From contig CAJQUW010001446.1 of the NCBI GenBank assembly GCA_907163375.1, forward strand, positions 682,001 to 746,000: 64,000 bases of DNA. Reading direction: 5' to 3'. Shown one piece after another: positions 58,721 through 64,000 of the stretch. Both the position numbers and the translations under genes were made by a program. Position 1 is the first letter of the stretch. Every line of letters starts with the position of its first letter. This DNA is from Prostheceraeus crozeri (Eukaryota > Platyhelminthes > Polycladida > Euryleptidae). Below the pieces are notes generated by a model, which was not told the DNA's origin, made no database searches, and worked only from the letters and a program-made list of their open reading frames with translations.

Positions 58721-58874
58721 AAATTTTGTTTGCAATGTCTATGGTTTATGGTGACAACAAAACCATGGATATGACTAAGCGCAAGCGAGTTTGCATGGAA
58801 ATTCAAACTGAATGTTCATTGTAATAACTATTAGTCATTGCAGTCCTATTTTTTACTATACATTAAACCAATGC

Positions 58875-58909
58875 AATTCGTACTGCAATGCGGTATTGCA
58901 GTACGAATT
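58875..58909. repeat. 15-bp perfect hairpin
   Basis: AATTCGTACTGCAAT, GCGGT, then the exact inverse ATTGCAGTACGAATT. A terminator-like shape has no meaning in this genome; it may be a MITE remnant. Confidence 0.6.
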
Positions 58910-60900
58910 TTTAAATAAAAACTACTGAAAAATATCAAAATATTATCGTAATAATCACAAATTAGTCATGCTTGCACAAGAAATTATTCAGTGCAACGTT
59001 CTCTCAGAACGAACAATTATTGAATTGTCTAACTTATTAATTAAATAACTTAAATTATTGAATTATTGAACAGTCTAAATTCTTCAACTGAAGAAATTCT
59101 TCAAACTTTTTGACATGAACTCTTTCTTGAATTACTGAAGATTCAGATCTATGGCTTCTCTCGAACTTATTAATTTCCTCTTGTATTTGTGCTTGCATTT
59201 GATCCATCTATGAATCGTCGTCATGAGCTCGCTGGCTTGTAGGAGAACACAGGTCGCGCCATATAGATTTTTATTCATCTTTTACATATACATAAGCCAA
59301 CATATACATATACCAAGTAGCATGTCATATGCGCCTGTTTTATACTCTATGAAGGATCTGGACCCTAAACGTCGAGTAAAAGCTCCTTTTTTCTTTACCT
59401 TTTTAACTAACGAATCTGCAGAAATTCAAGGGAGTGCGTTCCTTGATTACGAGTACAGCCTATAATCATGATCCCCCCGTTTGCTGCCATCACTTATATT
59501 ATCACGTTGTTAAGGTCAAGGCTTTGTTGTTCATGTTCCTCCAACATCATTTTGAGCCAGTCGTTGAAATTGTCTGACTTGAAACTTCCACGTTTTGTGG
59601 TTGGATTCACCAGACCGGAATTGTTTATCCCACTAATAAGATGTAGACGTGGTCGGTCCCCTGCTGTTTGGTAGAACGTCTTTAGCACGATCACCAGTGA
59701 GAGTTCAGCCTTTGGTGCGCTTATAGAATGAGTTTAAATTTATTCATCGATGTAAATAATTTCTTTCCCCTCACGCAGGTAGTTACATAAAGCTACAACA
59801 TATTCCCAGCGCTTTTCTTTATTCATGATAGTGTTCATACCAAGTGGTTCTCGGTGCATCTTTTACATGAAATTAGTCTACCCTCAAGGTAGTCTCCGAC
59901 TGTAGTAGTCGAAACGCTGATGTCAAAATGACTCGACATTTTTTTCAGCAGCAGATTTTAGTGTTAGCTGACTATCTTCTTCGAACCAGGAGACCAACTG
60001 ATTCATTTGCAGCTCCGAAAGCGCTTTCGCTTTGTAGCCACCTCGTATCTTCTGTTCGACCTGCCTTGCCTTATCCAATGATACGCAGTTATTTCTTTAT
60101 GTTCAGCATAGTAGATGTTGATGTTCAGTCTTCTCTATCAGCTGATGGCAAAACTCTCTCCTGATCTTTCATGCTGTATCGACAATGCCTTTTCTCAATC
60201 ATATTTGCCAGCTTACTTGACAATGAAATTTGGAATTTGAGGCCAATCTAAGTTATATTATATAAGTGCATTCGATTAATTATCCGAATCTAAGGAATTT
60301 CTGTTCAATAGTAGCGATGACTTCGTTGAAAGGGCAGGGGCTCTAGTCTCTGATCAAGATAAGATGTAAGTATGCATGAAAAATCAAGTAAAAACAATGC
60401 GCAGCCTCAAATGATATATCCTAAATCACTATATTATGCTGTATTGCCCCGTATCATGACAAGGGTTAAAGTAACACAGTGTCCTTCAAAACAAATATGA
60501 AATACGAGCCTCACACTCTGTTATAAACTTGAATATAACAGCTTGTTTTTGAACCATGTTTTCCAACAAGTTTATAGAACCATCGTAGAACACTGCTTTA
60601 AAACATCCTGATAAAAAGGCATTTAATTGGCCGCCCAGTAATTGATGATGATATAAACTTGTTGATAAACACATTGATATTCTATTCATAGAGAGAACAG
60701 ATTAATACGACAAGTAAGCCAGTAATCTTAAGGTCGCGTCCAACAAAATTGCCTGCTCTCACCGAGCCTCGTGGCGAGAGGCGGGAGAGAGAGGAATGTC
60801 ACACAATAACGAAATATGCAACTACAGATGCCATGTAATTATGAACATTTCTTATTGCTATATAATTAACATATTATTCACATTCAGTATAGACTGAATT
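58910..60900. other. No gene recognised, possible decayed transposase scrap
   Basis: AT-rich DNA. On the minus strand 59694-59494 encodes PRLHLISGINNSGLVNPTTK, then RGSFKSDNFNDWLKMML. This vaguely recalls the middle of DDE transposases, but it is short and lacks identifiable catalytic residues. Nothing else is supported. Confidence 0.3.
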
Positions 60901-61308
60901 CGTAGAGTATGACTTTTCGTTGGTCTGAGATTGCTGTTTTCGGAGGATTTTTATATCGGCTTGATCCGTGTTGCCTTGTCTATGTCATCATAACAATATT
61001 TACTTCCATGATCGTCTCATATTTTCGTGGTTCCTGGCTTGGTGGAGTTTTGTCGCTAAGCAGTAAGCTCTGTTCACTGGCCAGGTTGTAGAAAGCAGTC
61101 TGCGGTTTCCGTCGATTAACACGTGATTTTGACGTGAAGGGCATCAGATTTTCTCGCGTATTCAATTAAGTGCATCTAATTCGTGTGCAAGTGCTAGTGT
61201 CGTGCTGGTGTAGATGTTATAGTGCTGGACTCCAGCATTGGATAGAATCTGTCTGCTGGTTCAATTCCACTGCTTACATGTTGGTATTTTTTCGCTGATT
61301 AAGTGCCC

Positions 61309-62379
61309 ATGGACTCCAAAAGAAAATCAATCTCAGGTCACTGCTGCGACGAGCCTTGTGTCATTAATGACAGGTCCAAAGATCGTGATAAACGGTTGGT
61401 TGTGTGTAACAGTCCGGGTTGCTCGAAACATTTCCATGCTGGCTGTTCGGGTCATTCTAAGACAAGCGATAAAGAACTAAAGAACGCTTTCTTCGTGTGT
61501 TTGAGATGTGAGAACTTTTTGACTTACAGTGCGGACATTGCTCGCAAATCTTTCATGTCCGAGCTTGAAAACAAGTTAAATGCTCTCAAATTATCTATAT
61601 ATGAAAGTATCGATAGCAAAATCAAGTCGGTGCGAGAAGAAATGAAGAATCATACGCAGTCTATAAGGAAAGAGTTGAATGAAAAGATATCCAAAATTGA
61701 GTCCCGGACAATAATGGATGATGGGAGTATTCGGCAAGTTCTATTCGAGAAAGAAAGGCAAATCGAACGTCTTACATCAGATGTAGAATCATTGAGGAGC
61801 TCTGTCCGTGAAGATATGAGTGGCATTAAGGACACATTCTGCGCTGTTCAGAGGCATATTTTCTCAATCGAAATGGAAAAACGAAAGGAATCCTTCATTG
61901 TGAGCAATTTTCCGGAGAAAGTTACCGACGTATGTGGTACTCCAGTATCCAACTGTCGAGATGCCATAGATGTGATTGCGCGAGAATTGGGCATTGTGAA
62001 TCAAGCCGGATATATTCGAGACGTTCACCGCATCGGGAGGGAGCGAAATGATGGTAGACCGAGATTGATATTGGTTAAGTCCAACGAGAATACCACCAGG
62101 CAATTTCTGACGAAGTCTAGGCTACTCAAGCAAGCTGTTTCTCCCTTGAACAAGGTATTCATTCAAGAAGACTTGCCTGTTGAAGTGAATAGGAAAATCG
62201 CAGAAATGAGGAAAAAGGCTTATGAATTGCGTACTCAAAGCCCAGGATCAACTGCGTTCGTCAAAAATAAAAAACTTCTGTATAATAGTGCCGTTATTGA
62301 CTCAGTGGAGCAAAATTTTTATATTGCGATTTCACCGCTTCTTGTAAAATCAGAGAGAGATTACCGAGCATATTTCTGA
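61309..62379 (+). CDS. CR1-like LINE ORF1 protein
   Basis: 356 codons from an ATG at 61309 with a good context (GCCCATGG); two upstream in-frame codons (GTG CCC) are not needed. Residues about 12-67 form a PHD-like zinc finger: HCCDEPC, VVCNSPGCSKHFHAGC and FFVCLRC. Residues about 70-190 are a long charged coiled coil (ELENKLNALKLSIYESIDSK and EKERQIERLTSDVESLR). Residues about 195-330 are the CR1/L2-type RRM-like and C-terminal part, with FIVSNFPE, DVHRIGRE, RPRLILVKS, RQFLTKSRLLK and VFIQEDLP. Such ORF1 proteins coat the element RNA and act as nucleic-acid chaperones. It is intact, unlike the ORF2 that follows with almost no gap. The 5' UTR start was not found; 60900-61308 is probably part of it. 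Confidence 0.85.
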   Translation: MDSKRKSISGHCCDEPCVINDRSKDRDKRLVVCNSPGCSKHFHAGCSGHSKTSDKELKNAFFVCLRCENFLTYSADIARKSFMSELENKLNALKLSIYESIDSKIKSVREEMKNHTQSIRKELNEKISKIESRTIMDDGSIRQVLFEKERQIERLTSDVESLRSSVREDMSGIKDTFCAVQRHIFSIEMEKRKESFIVSNFPEKVTDVCGTPVSNCRDAIDVIARELGIVNQAGYIRDVHRIGRERNDGRPRLILVKSNENTTRQFLTKSRLLKQAVSPLNKVFIQEDLPVEVNRKIAEMRKKAYELRTQSPGSTAFVKNKKLLYNSAVIDSVEQNFYIAISPLLVKSERDYRAYF

Positions 62380-64000
62380 CGAATCTTTGCTCTTTGAATA
62401 ATAAAGTTGACGAGCTTCGTTCTCATGCCGCTACGTTGAACCCAGGAGTCATTATTTGTACAGAAACTTGGCTTAACTGCAATACTCCTGCTCAAGCCGT
62501 TAATATCAATGAATACGATTGTAACCGTACAGATCGGGTGAACAATTTGCGTCGAGGAGGCGTGGCTATTTAGTCATGAAAATATCTTCGATCTAAGAAA
62601 ATTGAAATTTCATCTTCTGAGCATTTAGAAGTTTGTTGCATTCAAATCCCTTCTTCAAGACTGTTGATCATTGGCCTTTATCTTCCTCCAGGCATTGCGA
62701 GTACAGAGTTCAAATCATTTTACTGACTGTCTGGTTGAACAAATTGACATGATTTTTGAGAAGCTACCTTACCATACGCTTATAGTTGCGGGTGACTTTA
62801 ATCAATACAATCGCTCTTTTCTAACTGCCAATTACTCTTTGTTGAATATTGTAACCGGATCAACTCGTCGAAACTCAAATATTGACTTGATTTTTGTCGA
62901 TGACGTTTTATTGAATTCCTATCCAAATTACAGCGTGGAAATTGGTCCGCCTATCGGAAATTCGGATCATAATACTGTGTTTGCTCCTTTTCACAAATTG
63001 CCGAATTCCAGCGATATTACACAGCGCCTAGTTTACGACTTGCGGATGTCTATCTAATATTGAAGCGTTTGAAAAATGATTCCTTTCCAACGATTTTTCT
63101 GCTTATTCGGAACATGATATTGACAGGAAGTGCCAAATTTTCTACGATTGTATATATGATGCCATGCTAGCGATTCCATGTAGTGTAATACATTTTTCGA
63201 ACTCTGATGCATCATGGATTACACCCCTTGTCGAATGTCTGATTAATCGACGTTGGGCAGCGTTTCGAGCTAATGATTGGACTTTGTACAATCACTTGAA
63301 GACTAAAGTAAAGGATGAAGTCGTTAAAGCAAAGCACAGGCATTTCCGTAAGCAGAGCAAATCGGTCAATGGCCTTTGGTCATACGTTAAGATGGAGCGT
63401 GGGTCTAAAACGGCTGTAAGCACCAATGGCCAATCCTACAACGACTTTCTCACGGGATTGAATGAACAATTCCGTGCATCTCATGAATTTATCGATATTT
63501 GTGATGACTCCTGGCTACCTACTTTTGGTGCTGAGCATGTATGGCAAGCTTTGTCCCGACTTGCTCTCAAGGCAACAGGTAGTGATGATGTCCCAACAGC
63601 TATTTACAAAAAGTGTTCTGTAGTTCTTGCGGAAACCATTCATCACCTTATTACTGAGAGTCTGCGATTGCGAAGGTTTCCAAGACTATGGAGTGAGGTG
63701 ACAAGTGTTGTCCCCCAGGAATCACTGCTGGGTCCTTATCTGTTTGGTCTCTACGTCTCATCTCTGCAACCGTCTAATTCGGACACTATTATGGTGAATT
63801 TTGTTGATGACCTTGCAATAACATTTGGCATTAGAAAGTCCTTCGTCCGTTATGATATTGAGAGAATAAAATCTGAACTTACTGTCATACGTAATTGGTG
63901 ATTTAGAAATGATATGCAACTGAACGAACATAAAACTGCGGGACTGATCAGATATCGAGGAGATTTTCGGGAAGTAGTCGACCTCGAAAGCGAGCTTGCT
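62380..64000 (+). pseudogene. CR1-like LINE ORF2 (APE endonuclease and RT), frameshifted, internally deleted
   Basis: The first frame reads TNLCSLNNKVDELRSHAATL, then VIICTETWLN and NLRRGGVAI, the start of an apurinic-type endonuclease, and stops near 62572. Another frame continues RLLIIGLYLPPGIAS. A third (62671-63057) carries VAGDFNQ, IDLIFVDD and the catalytic GNSDHN. After more breaks, 63164-63901 holds the connector WAAFRANDWTLYNHLKTKVK and RT block 1 (KATGSDDVPTAIYKKC, FPRLWSEV). It then jumps from VTSVV straight to PQESLLGPYLFGLYV and FVDDLAI. About 100 or more residues with the first catalytic Asp are missing, and the YADD box reads FVDD. The copy is dead. The frame continues past the window edge. 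Confidence 0.85.

Noticed and set aside
59494-59694. DDE transposase fragment
   Set aside because: Only a vague resemblance over about 60 codons and no catalytic residues. Kept as a remark in the region entry.

Overview
The window is nuclear DNA from an animal, most likely an aquatic invertebrate; the phylum cannot be fixed from the sequence. It is AT-rich. The one recognisable host gene is split into short exons by introns of 9 and 18 kb, and the rest is mostly transposable elements and their remains. Nothing looks prokaryotic, and many short open frames are chance.

Host gene. On the minus strand, three phase-1 exons (27876-27795, 9335-9105, 288-34) join without breaking frame. They give a secreted protein with one fucolectin-type (FTP, F5/8C-like) lectin domain. 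A strong donor at the window's left edge suggests further exons outside. Everything from 289 to 27794 is intron, filled with a truncated Penelope-like element (PLE), hairpin elements, a 690-bp MITE, a tRNA-derived repeat and a pogo-type MITE.

27.9-38 kb. Upstream of that gene lie a second copy of the 690-bp MITE, two decayed PLE GIY-YIG endonuclease fragments (30.3 and 33.1 kb), a 140-bp MITE and a two-copy 383-bp tandem duplication. No host gene was recognised.

38.1-52.3 kb. A 13.2-kb, almost completely palindromic element (38454-51657) has 5.0- and 6.1-kb inverted arms, AG...CT tips and a 6-bp target duplication (TGTGTC). Those features fit a Polinton/Maverick, but no Polinton gene is present. 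It sits inside an older, 5'-truncated PLE, separating that PLE's GIY-YIG domain (51664-52004) from an inverted copy of its own 3' end (38081-38446).

52.3-64 kb. A nearly intact 840-codon PLE reverse-transcriptase frame lies on the minus strand (58386-55864). The end of a GIY-YIG domain precedes the RT, the Naiad/Chlamys arrangement. It and the truncated PLE at 2.4 kb share a structured RNA motif downstream of the ORF, with compensatory changes in three stems and pseudoknot geometry. At the right edge is a CR1-like LINE: ORF1 (61309-62379) is intact, while ORF2 is frameshifted and lacks the middle of its RT.

The two observations most likely to be new are the gene-free giant-armed Polinton-like palindrome and the covarying, hammerhead-like but differently ordered RNA at the PLE 3' ends.
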